A stretch of DNA of 64,000 nucleotides from Albugo candida (lineage: Eukaryota; Oomycota; Peronosporomycetes; Albuginales; Albuginaceae), in contig CAJNAR010000150.1 in the NCBI GenBank assembly GCA_905220665.1, forward strand, positions 248,001 to 312,000, given 5' to 3'. The notes under the pieces are model-generated. The model made no database searches. It saw nothing but the letters and a program-made list of their open reading frames with translations, and was not told the origin of the DNA. Made by a program: the position numbers and the translations under genes. Shown here piece after piece: positions 12,792-23,440 of the stretch (positions are counted from its first letter, which is position 1; every line of letters starts with the position of its first letter).

Positions 12792-13137
12792 GGCGTTTTC
12801 AGAAATGTAGAAATTGTTTGGGAAAAGAATTGAGTGGTCACAAAAAAAGCCGATAACAGTCGAGATATTTCCATGTTCTCAGGAGTCGTGTCCCAAAAGC
12901 TCAGTGTGTCGCAGGGAGTACCGTTCGCTGCATTATGGGTCGAAACGTGCGTTTATATCGCTCGTTTTTGGTAAATGGATCACTGCATTTCGTATGCGAA
13001 AAAAACTGAAACGAATGAATACCGTCTCTCTACGCTGCTGTTTGTGGCTGATACGCTGCAATTCGAATGAGGCACGCTTGTAGACGGAAGCAAGTTTTCG
13101 TCGATATTCCTAAAATGGAGTGAACGACACTATTGAG
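12792..13137. other. Divergent intergenic region
   Basis: It separates the start codons of the LEA-like gene (minus strand) and the HAD phosphatase (plus strand). No gene or clear element was recognised. Confidence 0.4.
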
Positions 13138-14097
13138 ATGCAATGGCTGGATGGATTCAATGAGATTGTTGCCAAGTATGATGTCTTTATTTTGGATCAA
13201 TATGGCGTCTTACACAACGGCACTGAGCCATTCGATACCGCGATACGATGCTTCAACCGTTTGGTGGGGGATAAAGCCGTGGTGATTTTATCCAACACGT
13301 CACGTCGAGCCGTAAGTGTAGTCCCCAAACTCGCTCGTTTCGGCTTTGATTCGCAGAAACTCATTGGTTGTGTGACTGGAGGAGAAGAAGCTTGGCGATT
13401 CATTCAATCGAATAAACACTTACAAAAATGCTCGCTGATTACACATCGTTTCAGCGACGAAACATACGATAAACGCCAAGACAGCGAGTCAATTTGCTAT
13501 GGATTTCCATCAACGAGACAGCTTGAGATTGTACCGATTTCAGAAGCAGATTTTCTACTCGTGGAAGGTTCCGGGACAATTATGGTCTCTCCTGACGTAT
13601 CGAAGAAGATTGAGATTGATTTTACCGATACGGGCAATCTGTATTGCAATGAGGTTTTGAGCTACCTGAAGCAAGGAAAAGAAGCGAATCTCATGTTACT
13701 TTGCACAAATCCAGATTTAGTCTCATTTGGTGCAGAGGGGAAAGTGAATTATATGGGAGGACAGATTGCGAAATTATACGAAGAAATGGGTGGAAAAGTG
13801 TTATATTTCGGAAAGCCCGAGAAAGCTTCCTTCGAAAGCTGTGTCCAACTCGCAAAGAAGAGTCTCTCAAACACGACCTCAAAACCATTGCGTATTGTGC
13901 ATGTCGGCGATTCTCTATATCACGATATCATGGGTGCTCAGAAAAGTGGCATCGATTCTGTTTTCATCACAAGCGGTATCCATCGAAAAGAGTTGGCACA
14001 ACATTTAAACAATTCCTCCAATATGTCTCAACTTGAATGGTTATGCCGTAAATATGGTGTTACACCAACATATATTTTAAATCAATTCAGTTGGTGA
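13138..14097 (+). CDS. HAD superfamily class IIA hydrolase
   Basis: A 319 aa single-exon protein of the HAD family whose relatives are annotated as HAD-IIA sugar-phosphate or nucleotide phosphatases. Motif I is DQYGVLHNG near residue 20: the nucleophile Asp is present, but the usual second Asp is replaced, as is typical of the subfamily with D-x-W/Y-G-V-L. Motif II is ILSNTS. The lysine motif is FGKPEK. Motif IV is VGDSLYHDIMGAQKSGIDS, with the two metal-binding Asp residues. A cap domain lies between motifs II and III. I chose ATG 13138; the next upstream in-frame ATG is cut off by stops. The protein lacks a signal peptide. The substrate cannot be read from the sequence. Confidence 0.85.
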   Translation: MQWLDGFNEIVAKYDVFILDQYGVLHNGTEPFDTAIRCFNRLVGDKAVVILSNTSRRAVSVVPKLARFGFDSQKLIGCVTGGEEAWRFIQSNKHLQKCSLITHRFSDETYDKRQDSESICYGFPSTRQLEIVPISEADFLLVEGSGTIMVSPDVSKKIEIDFTDTGNLYCNEVLSYLKQGKEANLMLLCTNPDLVSFGAEGKVNYMGGQIAKLYEEMGGKVLYFGKPEKASFESCVQLAKKSLSNTTSKPLRIVHVGDSLYHDIMGAQKSGIDSVFITSGIHRKELAQHLNNSSNMSQLEWLCRKYGVTPTYILNQFSW

Positions 14098-14404
14098 TGA
14101 CATCTATGGGATCTATATGCATGTTACTTTCCAGAGCATAGGCGTACATCAACTAATTTGCGTTCATTTCGCTCAGTGTTGTCAAAGCGTGTCTCATTCT
14201 CTACGTTCCAGCTCGAGCAAATATCTGCAAGTCAAAACCTGAAACTATGTGGATTACTTAATTTGCTGGTACAAATGCGATCTGCTCATTTTCTCAAGTA
14301 CTATCCGCATCAGCTCTCAGCCCGATCCTGACATCCACGCGTCTCTATATACCTGACGTAAGAGTCAATCTTTTCAATCGAGCGGAACTGCTGCAAACGA
14401 TATC
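14098..14404. other. Convergent intergenic region
   Basis: 3' flanks of the HAD hydrolase and the UBAP2-like gene. No gene or RNA element was recognised. Confidence 0.4.
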
Positions 14405-17400
14405 CTAAGGATTCCATGAGCTTTGAGAGTGAGAGTGAGCGTGTCCACCTGAAGAAACACTATTTTCGGTCCCATTCGTTCCGTTCGATGCGTTATTGGC
14501 GTACTGGCGGTACGATTGTTGCGGATGAAGGGCCGAATGCTGCTGATGCATTCCAGGAGTCTGCTGGTATCCCTGTGGAGCCATATGATTCCATCCACTC
14601 ACAGGCTGGCCGCCGTACGACTGCCAGACGTAATGCTGGCCACCAGCATAAGGCCCACTTGAAACTGCACCCGACGCATTCGGTGCCGGTGGAACGTCCC
14701 GGGTCACCGAGTTCGATACGGTCTGATAAGAGGATAATGCAGATCTCTGAGATCCCGTTGAAATACCACTTCCTGCTCCTTTTCCATGAGATTGCGATGG
14801 ATTTTGCTGATGGATGTGTTGTTGCTGAGAAGGTTGTTGAGAGTAAATTCCATTGATTTCTCCGAATCCTTGCGCGACATTGGCATACTCATGCTGATGA
14901 GCCATCACATGTTGGTCCTGATAACTCACTGGTGGCCTGTAATGTAGAATGACAAGATGAGAAGCTAATATCGGGACAATTGCAGCGATAATTCTTACCC
15001 CGCTGAGGTGCTGAAGCCAGGCACCGGGCCATCAACGTTGTATGGGATATTACCACGTGTTGGATACTGTGATCGCGGGCTGAATTGATGATACTGCGTG
15101 GAATCACAGCGTCAGATCTCATTGTATACATGCGAAGGAATCGTACCTGAGGATTCTGATAGTATCCATAGCCTTGGTAGTAACCAGGGTAGTTATAAGG
15201 CTGAAACGGGACCGCCATTCCAGGTGGTGGAGGAGGCCCATAATGCGGATGATAGCCTTGCGGTCCAGGTTGATTGGGCTGGAAATGGGCTGCCATTGCT
15301 TGTTGGCTTTGTGAGTACGTATGAGTTTGTGGTGCTTGTTGACCTGGTGGACCCTGATGATGTAGTAAAGGCTGCGGCTTGGATTGCTGTGATTGCTGTG
15401 ATTGCTGGATCTGACGCTGAAGATGCTGTAATTGAGCGTTCTGGCTCTGTGGATGACCGTGTGTTGGAGAATGATTCGATCCAGTCGAGACTGTACGAGA
15501 ATTGTTGGGTTTCTGATTAATCATTTGATTTTGAGCCATTCCTGTGGGATTCGAATTTGTTCTAGTTCCCACTAGATCCATTGAATACTGACCATAGGGA
15601 GACTGATACAGTCCAGCTTTTGAAGAGAACTCTGCATTATAACTTGAAGAAGAGCCGATCGATAGCTTGGGAGTCGGCTGCCCTTGAAATTGAGATTGTG
15701 AATGGGTTGGAGTGCCGCGCTTTACATCTTCCGGTTTTGGAAGAGTGGCAGGGGATGGTGCTGAAGGCGGAAACGACGTTGGGGAATGAGATGCTATTGG
15801 GGAGTGGCGATCTGTCTGCACAGAGAGCCCTGGTGGTACTGAGGATACTCCTGAGGAACCCGTTTTTCGAAGTGATGCATCTTCCGTGTTGGACGAAGAA
15901 TGAACTTGTGAGCCTGAAGCGATGTGATCTGATTCTAGAGGTCGCTTCATCACTGTCTTTTTCTTCGGGGATACAGAAGATTGTGACCCCCATTGAGCTT
16001 CCGAAGGATTTGTGGGTCCAGTAGCTGACGAGGAATTGGGTGTGCTGCCCCATCTTGGTGATGCGGAGGTTTCTGAATGTCCCGAACCACCGAGAGAGAA
16101 ACTACCAAACTGTAAAGATATGCTACTTGCAGCTGCACTATCCCATTTACCCATTTTGAGATATTGCTTCGGGCTTGGAGACGAGCTAGGAGCTGAAGTC
16201 TCTGATCGCAACACTTGATCATCTTTTGGTGAGCCCGGGATAACTGTAGGCATTGAAGAGGTTCCTTCGCTGGTTGATTGCACAGATGTCAATATTTGAG
16301 GCACACAGACCCATGTATTTGCAGATGCAGTCGCCGGATCATTACTCTTTGTCACCCAACCGGCCATATTGGCCCCTGAAACATCCAAAGTCCCCCACGC
16401 AGATGCAATTGCCGAATTGTCCATTTCTTCGTTTTTCGGACTCGATAATTTATCTTCCATGCTGCTGGCAATCATTTCGGAGGTCGGAAAGCTTTCAGGA
16501 GTTCCAGATGACATTTGCATCTGTGAGCTTTCGTGTACATTTATCTCATCACAAGTCACAGGCTCATGAGTTCTATCAGCTGGGGAAGATAACGAGGCAG
16601 CCGGTGACGATATACACTTTTCTTTTTCTGCAGATATTTCAGCAGACACTTGCTCCACACTTGGCGGTACACCACCGAGGTTTGGTTTCTTCACCCATGC
16701 TCCTTTCAGAATCGGACTGACCAGTGGTGGTGCTGCGTGTACTGTCTCCGATGTCTGCACTTTTCGTTTTGAGCCTTTGATCGATTTTGATTTATTTAGT
16801 TTTTGCGTCGACGATTCCGACGGATCACCGGAAGTTTTATCAGCCTTCGCGTTTTCATATTCGATTTTGTGATTTCCATTAGACTTGAAATTGGCAGCTC
16901 GGTCTCGATCTCTACCACGTCCTCGACCAGAACTTGTACCGCTTCTGGACGTTCCTCTTCCGGAAGTGGAGCTCTTCGCTCGGCTGGATGTGGTGACTGC
17001 TGTGGAATTGTCATTTTGCTGAGTCTGTTTTGCAGCTCTTGAATGGCGACTTTGAGGCGGAGGCGAAGGCTCCTGCATGACAATGATATCTGTTAGAATT
17101 GTTTTGTATCTGTTATGTCAGATAATGTTACGTACAACTTTCTTTTTGCTTTTCTTAGAGACAACAGCCCAATCGTCAATGGTACGTTCTCCTCTGTGAT
17201 TTTCCCACAATTCACTGATTGCGACTTCAATTTGCTGTGCCTGTCCTTGAGTCTGTTGTAACAAATCCAAAATCTGAGTGTCGTCGATTCCTGGAGGACA
17301 TAATACGCGAAGTTTGGCCACCTACAAAAATGGATTTGATAAGTATCTCTTACAACGAAAGGTGGTATCATGCTGATTTACGCGAAGCGTACTTCTCGGG

Positions 17401-17515
17401 ATGATTTGGACGAATTTGATATTGGGGTTACGGCGGATAACTGTTTTATGCCCGTATCTTCGCTTAACTGCTGGATTTGTAATCCTTTCTGAAGTTGATA
17501 CTCTCGTTTATTCAT
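14405..17515 (-). CDS. UBAP2/Lingerer/Def1-like protein (CUE/UBA-like plus low-complexity tail)
   Basis: Exons 17393-17515, 17136-17321, 15147-17072, 14999-15093 and 14405-14936 join in phase to 953 aa. Near residues 45-100 there is a small helical UBA/CUE-like domain (starting GIDDTQILDLLQQTQ) followed by DDWAVVSKKSKKK, which parallels the N-terminus of UBAP2/Lingerer proteins. An RG/RGR patch follows. In the middle a short block, SISLQFGSFSLG, resembles the conserved core of the metazoan UBAP2 family (DUF3697). The rest is Ser/Pro/Gln-rich and disordered, ending in long Q/H/P/G/Y-rich segments. Known relatives bind ubiquitin, associate with RNA granules or regulate RNA polymerase II turnover (Def1). 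The role here is inferred from layout, not proven. The start ATG 17515 is supported by an open frame up to the first donor. Confidence 0.65.
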
Positions 17516-17862
17516 CTTTATGTATTCTTTGACGCGCTGGTACTAGTCACGATCTAAGCTCTGTAAGAGCTGGATGACAAATGAATCGCAATCAGCACGG
17601 CGGATTTCAAGAGCGGTAAATGAAATAAACAGAAATTACCTGGTTAAAAAGCAGGCTACGTTTTCAGTGTATATGTTCCCGCGACTTGAAAAAATTGCAG
17701 GGGGAGAAAAGAGTGGAGGAGGATACTCTTTGTTACGAGGTTTATCTGTTATAACCTCAGCGATACGTGTTTCTGCGTAACACAGTCCTGATTTCTACCA
17801 ATCCTAATCGAGAGAATAGTTGAAGTTACCTAAAGGTCGCATTCTGACAAAAAGGTTACACA
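17516..17862. other. Divergent intergenic region
   Basis: It holds the upstream regions of the UBAP2-like gene (minus strand) and the first annexin (plus strand). Nothing else was recognised. Confidence 0.4.
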
Positions 17863-19320
17863 ATGCCACAGCTCACATTGTACCCTCCTTCGGCTCATGT
17901 TGTTTTCCATGGCGGGAATTTGATATTCTCACATGAAGTGGAGAAAGCTGTTCATGATATCCATGCCGCATGCAGGGGAATTGGCACAGACGAACAGCTT
18001 CTCACAAAGGCTTTGGGGAACAAATCACCCGAAACTCGTAACCTTATTGCAGTTCGATACCATCAACTACACCATAAAACCCTTGAGAGTCTTGTTAAAG
18101 GGGAAGCTTCTGGGAGTTACGGTAAGTTATTGCGTATGATTGCAACTCCTCTGCAGGAGACAGAAGCGCGATTACTATTGGATGCGACCAAAGGCTCAGG
18201 GACCAATGAGACGCTTTGTATACAAGTACTATATGTGTACCGTCTGCATCTGTCTGTATACCTCAACGACGATCTCTTTAGATTTTGGCCGGACGAACAA
18301 ATGAAGAGATGCAGATTTTGCGAAACACGTTTTTCAATAAAACGGGGAAGGATCTTAGTGTCGTTATGAATTCGGAAATCAGCGGAGATTTCCGCAAGAT
18401 CGTTATGGCTATTCTTCAGGTAAGAGTTATATGAAAGTGAAAGCATCTGACGAGGTTTGATTTCGTACAAGGCTCCACAAATATCCTATGATCCACAAAT
18501 TCATCATTTGCAAAGGGCGGAGATGGATGCCAATGAGCTTTATAAAGCAGGTCAAGGCCGACTGGGGACTAACGAAGAAAAATTCATTCGCGTGCTTGTT
18601 GAAAGTCCTCCGCAGCATCTGAAACTCATTGATGATGTCTATTATCAAAAGCATCATAATTCTATTGTTAAAGCGGTGGAAAAAGAGTTTAGCGGTGATG
18701 CAAAGATGTGTCTTTTATGTATGGTTCAGTTGGCTCTCGATCCTTTTCCTACTATTGCGAAAATGTTTGAGGGAGCAATGAAAGGCTTCGGGACGGATGA
18801 GCTGATTCTGAGCACGGCTCTTGTTCGCTATCAAAAGTATCTTCCATACGTTCAGACTGCATATAAACAAATCTATGGAAAAGAACTCCGTCACCGAATC
18901 AAAGGAGAGACTAGCGGAGACTACGAGAACTTGCTCTTGACGATACTTGATGCACCTCAAGATTCCGAATATACTGGTTCAAGTGCGTCACAACCGGGCG
19001 GATGCTACCAGCAACCACCTCCACAATATCCTCCTCAGCAATATCCTCCTCAGCAATATCCTCCTCAACAATTTCCCCCTCAACAATTTCCCCCTCAACA
19101 ATATTCCCCTCAACAGTATCCCCCTCAACAATATTCTCCACAGCAATATCCTCCTCAGCAATATCCTCCTCAGCAGGAAGCTAACTTTCAGCAATATCCT
19201 CCTCAGCAATATCCTCCTCAGCAATACCCCCCTCAACAATACCCTTCTCAACAATACCCTCCTCAACAATACCCCCCTCAGCAATATCCCTTTCAACAAT
19301 ACCCTCCTCAGCAATATTGA
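17863..19320 (+). CDS. Annexin with PPQQY-repeat tail (annexin 1 of 3)
   Basis: A calcium-dependent phospholipid-binding protein acting at membranes. Exons 17863-18225, 18282-18419 and 18472-19320 give 449 aa. There are four annexin repeats with type II calcium loops RGIGTD, KGSGTN, GRLGTN and KGFGTD; the first and fourth look intact, and the middle two have Asn in the last position. Each repeat has the usual downstream acidic helix (SG-D/S-Y/F). After repeat four, near residue 348, about 100 residues of proline-, glutamine- and tyrosine-rich pentapeptides follow, encoded by tandem 15 bp units. Unlike the classical vertebrate layout, the Pro/Gln/Tyr-rich segment is C-terminal. The second exon is 138 nt, exactly as in the two neighbouring annexins. 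Compared with them, the intron before the last repeat is missing. Confidence 0.93.
19013..19317 (+). repeat. Tandem 15 bp repeat encoding PPQQY units
   Basis: About 19 imperfect copies of a CCTCAGCAATATCCT-type unit lie at the 3' end of the annexin 1 coding region, interrupted once by a different segment (EANFQ). Variants give QQF, YSP and YPS. The arrangement is prone to copy-number change by slippage or unequal exchange, and all changes by whole units keep the frame. Confidence 0.95.
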
Positions 19321-19577
19321 GAATTTGTATTGTAATGGCAAGTATTCGGTACTTTGGGTATTCGTATGATATGTGTAGTAAGTAATGAGAAACAGCATTC
19401 GCTTTTCAAGTTTTGTTTTGGTGAGAACGTCCATTTTTCTGCGACTGATAGATATAAAGAATTTGCCAAGAGACAAGTAGTTACCAACATTCTCTTAACC
19501 TCGCGAGAAAGTTCTTGATCATTTGCGAATTGGAAGCCTCATACACAAAGTTCACCATCGTCATCAAGCTATCTATC

Positions 19578-20150
19578 ATGACCGCAAAACGATCCTGTTT
19601 TTCGAAGACAATGTGGTGGGTCATGCTCTGCCTCATCTTCATCATTCCTGTGCTTGGAAGGTCTACCTCAAACCACGAGAGACCGTCACGAAGACTCCAA
19701 TATCTAGCTCTACACGAGCATGGTATGCCCCCAAGGATGGAGAGAAGAATACCAGGCAACAATGACTGGGCATCTTACAACCAAATGGAAGCGGCAAAAG
19801 CGATGGCGCGCCGCGAATCAGCTCCAGACTTTGAACCTGAACCTGAACACGAGCGGATGGAGGCGGACACTGCAAATACGCCTGGATCGAACAGAACTTC
19901 ACTGACGAATTCAACGACTCCCAACTTGACCCAGAATCAGACAGACAGCACTACAGCTGCCATCCTTGTACCAGATTCCTCCAAAAGCCAAAGTTCGTCG
20001 GGTAGCAGCGGTGCGGACTCGTCCCATGATGAAGTCTCAGATGGATCGAGCGGATCCGATGAATCGAACGAAGCTGTATCGCCTGGAATCGCTCTTCTTC
20101 CAAGTTTCTGTACTCTCCTCTTCTTATCAAGCATGCTGTCCATGTTGTGA
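19578..20150 (+). CDS. Small putative secreted, GPI-anchored Ser/Thr/Asn-rich protein
   Basis: A 190 aa single-exon protein. The first about 27 residues form a typical signal peptide: a basic start, then WWVMLCLIFIIPVLG. The C-terminus is a short hydrophobic stretch (LLPSFCTLLFLSSML) preceded by small residues, as in GPI-attachment signals. The middle is Ser-, Asp- and Glu-rich with clustered N-glycosylation sequons (NRT, NST, NLT, NQT). An RRLQ lies about 11 residues after the predicted cleavage site; it resembles but does not match the RxLR motif of oomycete effectors. No enzyme domain was recognised. I chose the ATG at 19578 because it gives a clean signal peptide. The gene sits between two annexins on the same strand. 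Confidence 0.65.
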   Translation: MTAKRSCFSKTMWWVMLCLIFIIPVLGRSTSNHERPSRRLQYLALHEHGMPPRMERRIPGNNDWASYNQMEAAKAMARRESAPDFEPEPEHERMEADTANTPGSNRTSLTNSTTPNLTQNQTDSTTAAILVPDSSKSQSSSGSSGADSSHDEVSDGSSGSDESNEAVSPGIALLPSFCTLLFLSSMLSML

Positions 20151-20322
20151 TCGTTGTAAGCTTAATTTGATGTTGTCGTCATTTTCCATGGAATAAAAGC
20201 TTACAAACATCGTGACACGTGCGACCTCTTGTGCTCTGTGACACTCGCAATCCATCAGACAGTCACATCATTGCGTTCTTTCACTCCGCTTTTTCACTGT
20301 TCTTTGTTTCAATCGCATAAAA

Positions 20323-21488
20323 ATGGAGTTATATCCAACTGCTTCGTACAACATTTTCAATCGCGTTAAACTCCATTTCTCAATCTCTGCTAAAGAGAAA
20401 TGTAAAGAGATTCATAAAAGCTGTTTAGGACCCGGAACGAATGAAAAGGCTTTGATCCAGATTATAGGGTCCCAGCCACCGAATGAACGAAATTTGATCG
20501 CGCTTCGATATCGTCAAAAATACGATCAGAATCTCGCCGATCTTGTCGAGAAAGAGACTTCAGGCGATTTTGGGTATCTACTTCATCTACTGACATTGCC
20601 TCTGCCTGAAGCAGAAGCCTTTGTGCTTCATAATGCAATTCATGGATTTGGAACGTCCGAAAAGCTCATTTTTCCGGTAGGATAAAGTCTTTAATTCGGT
20701 TATGAGACTCAATTTTGAATGCGCAGATCGTTTTGGGACGAACAAATAATGAGCTGGAAATTCTTAAGCAAACGTATTTGAATTTGTATGGCAAGGATTT
20801 GGCGAGTACGATGGAATCGGAGCTTTCTGGCGAGTTTCGCAAAGTGATAGTCGGTTCATTGCAGGTATCTTGTGCTCTTCTAAAACCATTAAATTGAGTG
20901 CGATTCTCTTCACGCCAGTCCCCAGCATTGGAGTATCGTTCGTCCGTACATACAGCTGCAAAGGCAGAGGAAGATGCGGATCGATTGTATCAAGCCGGGC
21001 AGGCCAAATTGCTCAGTAAAGATGAGGATACATTTTTCGCCATTATCCTGCTTTCTCCCGTCAAACATTTGGAGAACATAAATATCATATACACGCAAAA
21101 GTATGGAAACGATATATTCACAGCAATTGAGAAAGAATTTCGTTTTCATCGATCGACTAAGAAAGCACTTATGTTTCACGGTCTGCGATTATTGTATCAA
21201 AGTGAATGAACGCATCTGATACCTTCTCTCGTAGTTGGATTACTACTCAAAGGAGCAGAGGCTATCACAGATCATATTGAGCATACAATGTCCGGTCTCA
21301 AGACGAATGAGAAAGATTTAAGTTGCTCAATCGTGCGATATCAATGTCGAATGCCGGAAATCCGCGTCGTGTACCAGCAAAAGTATCACAAATCACTGGA
21401 AGATCGTATCAGCGGAGACACGAGCGGAGACTATCAGAAACTCCTGCTTGAAATCATCCAAGCTCCGATCGATCAAGCGCAGCCTTGA
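20323..21488 (+). CDS. Annexin (annexin 2 of 3)
   Basis: Exons 20323-20676, 20727-20864, 20919-21180 and 21235-21488 join in phase to 335 aa, close to the usual length of a four-repeat annexin. Repeat one has LGPGTN and repeat two HGFGTS. Repeat three (AKLLSKDED) and repeat four (SGLKTNEK) have lost the GxGT loop, so calcium binding is probably reduced. The conserved helical core and the SGD(F/Y) elements of repeats one, two and four remain. Gene order, 138 nt second exon and intron phases match the downstream annexin, pointing to tandem duplication. A membrane-associated cytosolic role is expected from the family. Confidence 0.92.
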
Positions 21489-21702
21489 GCCCTCAAAGTT
21501 AAGGCAAGCTCGCATTCACGTTGTGTCACACGTATACATGCGTAGCCAAGCTGATTCTTAAAACTACCAATTCGAAAAAACTGAGCATGCTGAAATCTTC
21601 ATCCCTTGCACCTGAGCTTTCTCTTTTGTACACGTGGCAAGCACGCAAGAGCGCTTTTTCTACCCCCCTGAGCGAACAAAGCCGCTGCTTTTTATCTTAA
21701 GT

Positions 21703-21710
21703 CCAATCAG
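21703..21710 (+). promoter_or_regulatory. Putative CCAAT element upstream of annexin 3
   Basis: CCAATCAG lies about 166 bp before the annexin 3 start codon. The same octamer lies about 172 bp before the P5CS start. Two copies at similar distance suggest, but do not prove, a CCAAT-box role. Confidence 0.3.
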
Positions 21711-21828
21711 AGTCAAGGACTAAGATATGGAATGTGGAACCATCTGAGCTTATTTTACTCATGAATGAATCGAGAAGTTCATAGAACGAGTTGTTGACCT
21801 CACCTGTCACTCTCACTTTGAATTTTGC

Positions 21829-21835
21829 TATAAAA
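21829..21835 (+). promoter_or_regulatory. TATA-like sequence before annexin 3
   Basis: TATAAAA lies 34 bp before the ATG at 21869. Short leaders are expected in such compact genomes, so this may be a core promoter element or chance in AT-rich DNA. Confidence 0.25.
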
Positions 21836-21868
21836 TTCACTCCCAAGCCAATCAAACATTTGAATACC

Positions 21869-23046
21869 ATGATTGAGCTGTATCCTAGATCGATTCATGA
21901 TCGCTACATCAAGAAGATCTGCGGCAGCAAGAGCGGTGTGGACGCCGTATGCCAAGAGATCAAGAAAGCGTGTGAAGGAGTTGGCACCAACGAGACAAAA
22001 TTGATCGAGTTACTTGGCCCAAGAAGTTTGGAGGATCGTACAATGATCGCGTGTCGCTACAAAGACTTGTTCAAAGTTGATTTGCATGACTTGATAGCGG
22101 AGGAAACGTCTGGCGACTTTGGATTTTTGCTCCAGCTACTGTGCTATCCGCTACCTCAAGCTGAAGCATTCGCCATAAAAGAAGCCCTGGCCGGATTCGG
22201 CACCAAAGAGGACATACTTATTCCGGTATGAAAACATCGCGAGGTTTGAAGTGTTTGCAGAGTATACAAATCGTGCTGCTCTCGGTAGATTCTGATGGGT
22301 CGAACCAACGATGAGATGTTAATTTTGAAACAAGCCTATTTCGATATGTACCAAGAAGATCTCGGCGTCGCAATAGCTGGTGACCTCAGCAACGATTTCG
22401 AAAAAATTATGAAGACTGTCGTTCAGGTACTCTATCCATACATCTGACGACCGTAATGCATAGTAATACGATGTTGTAGGCCAATGTCCAACAATACGAC
22501 GCATCTATCTACACACAAGCACGAGCGGAAGCCGATGCCAAGCGCTTGTTTGATGCCGGTGAAGGGAGATTGGGCACTGATGAATCTCCTTTTTACAAAA
22601 TCTTGCTCACTTCCCCACCAGAACACTTGATGAAAATCAATGAAGTGTACAAATCTGGTAAATCGAAAGACCTCGTTGCTGCGATTGATAGCGAATTCAG
22701 TAATTACGAAAAAGATGCTCTTATTTTCCACGGTAAGTCGCAAAATTTCAAGTTCGTTTTTCATTCTCACAAGAACTTATGATGTACAGTGCGATCCGCA
22801 TTAAATGCGCTCGATTTGATCTGCGATCATTTCCACTCATCAATGGCAGGATTCGGAACCAAGGAATACATCTTGAGCTGTGACATTATTCGTTATCAAG
22901 GCGCCTTCACTCGTATTGCGCAACACTATCAACAAAAGTACAAAGCCATTCTGAAAAAGCGAATCTTAGAAGAGACTAGTGCAGAGTACCAAAAATTGCT
23001 CGAATCGATTCTAAATGCCCCAGCATCTCAAGCTAGCGGAGCATAA
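21869..23046 (+). CDS. Annexin (annexin 3 of 3)
   Basis: Exons 21869-22225, 22289-22426, 22480-22732 and 22790-23046 join in phase to 334 aa. Four annexin repeats are present with loops EGVGTN, AGFGTK, GRLGTD and AGFGTK; the third keeps the full GxGTD calcium-binding form. I chose the ATG at 21869, which gives the same MIELYP/MELYP opening as annexin 2. The upstream in-frame stretch is open but is leader sequence by comparison. Exon 2 is again 138 nt, and the last intron is phase 1 as in annexin 2. It is the closest relative of annexin 2 within the window, and the two are probably a recent tandem pair. Confidence 0.93.
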
Positions 23047-23440
23047 TCTGTTCCGACGAATGACTGCCGATATAAGTCAATAAAGTGTCAAACACCATGT
23101 TCCATTCGCATCAAATATTCGCCTTGTCTTGTCCATAATAGTGTGCATAATGCCTCAATACATAATCGAATGGTTCGTTGGATACTAGGACAGGCTTATA
23201 TTAGCAGCGCCTAGGTAACCCTTCCCTAGACTTGCGCTTTTTCTTACAGCTCATCGAAGATCAGTAAACCAATCAGAAATTTCTGTCCATCCCAAGTGAT
23301 GACGCGACTAGGTGATGTAGGTCAGTCTTCTATTAAGCAGCCTTTAGCGATCTTTTTGCGGTTCGGCATCTTTGCCGTTCAGTTCTGAAATTGCAATTAG
23401 CGTTGCACTTCCCAACATTACGTATTGCTTCACACTAAAT
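23047..23440. other. Intergenic region before P5CS
   Basis: No gene was recognised. A CCAATCAG element lies at 23269-23276, in the expected promoter region of P5CS. Confidence 0.4.
23269..23276 (+). promoter_or_regulatory. Putative CCAAT element upstream of P5CS
   Basis: CCAATCAG lies about 172 bp before ATG 23441, identical to the element before annexin 3. Confidence 0.3.

Noticed and set aside
14416..16720. Several plus-strand ORFs of 140-155 codons
   Set aside because: They lie opposite the UBAP2-like gene and mirror its biased codon use; no family resemblance.
18911..19476. Minus-strand and alternative-frame ORFs with regular Leu/Ile/Asn repeats
   Set aside because: They are shadows of the 15 bp PPQQY repeat in annexin 1.
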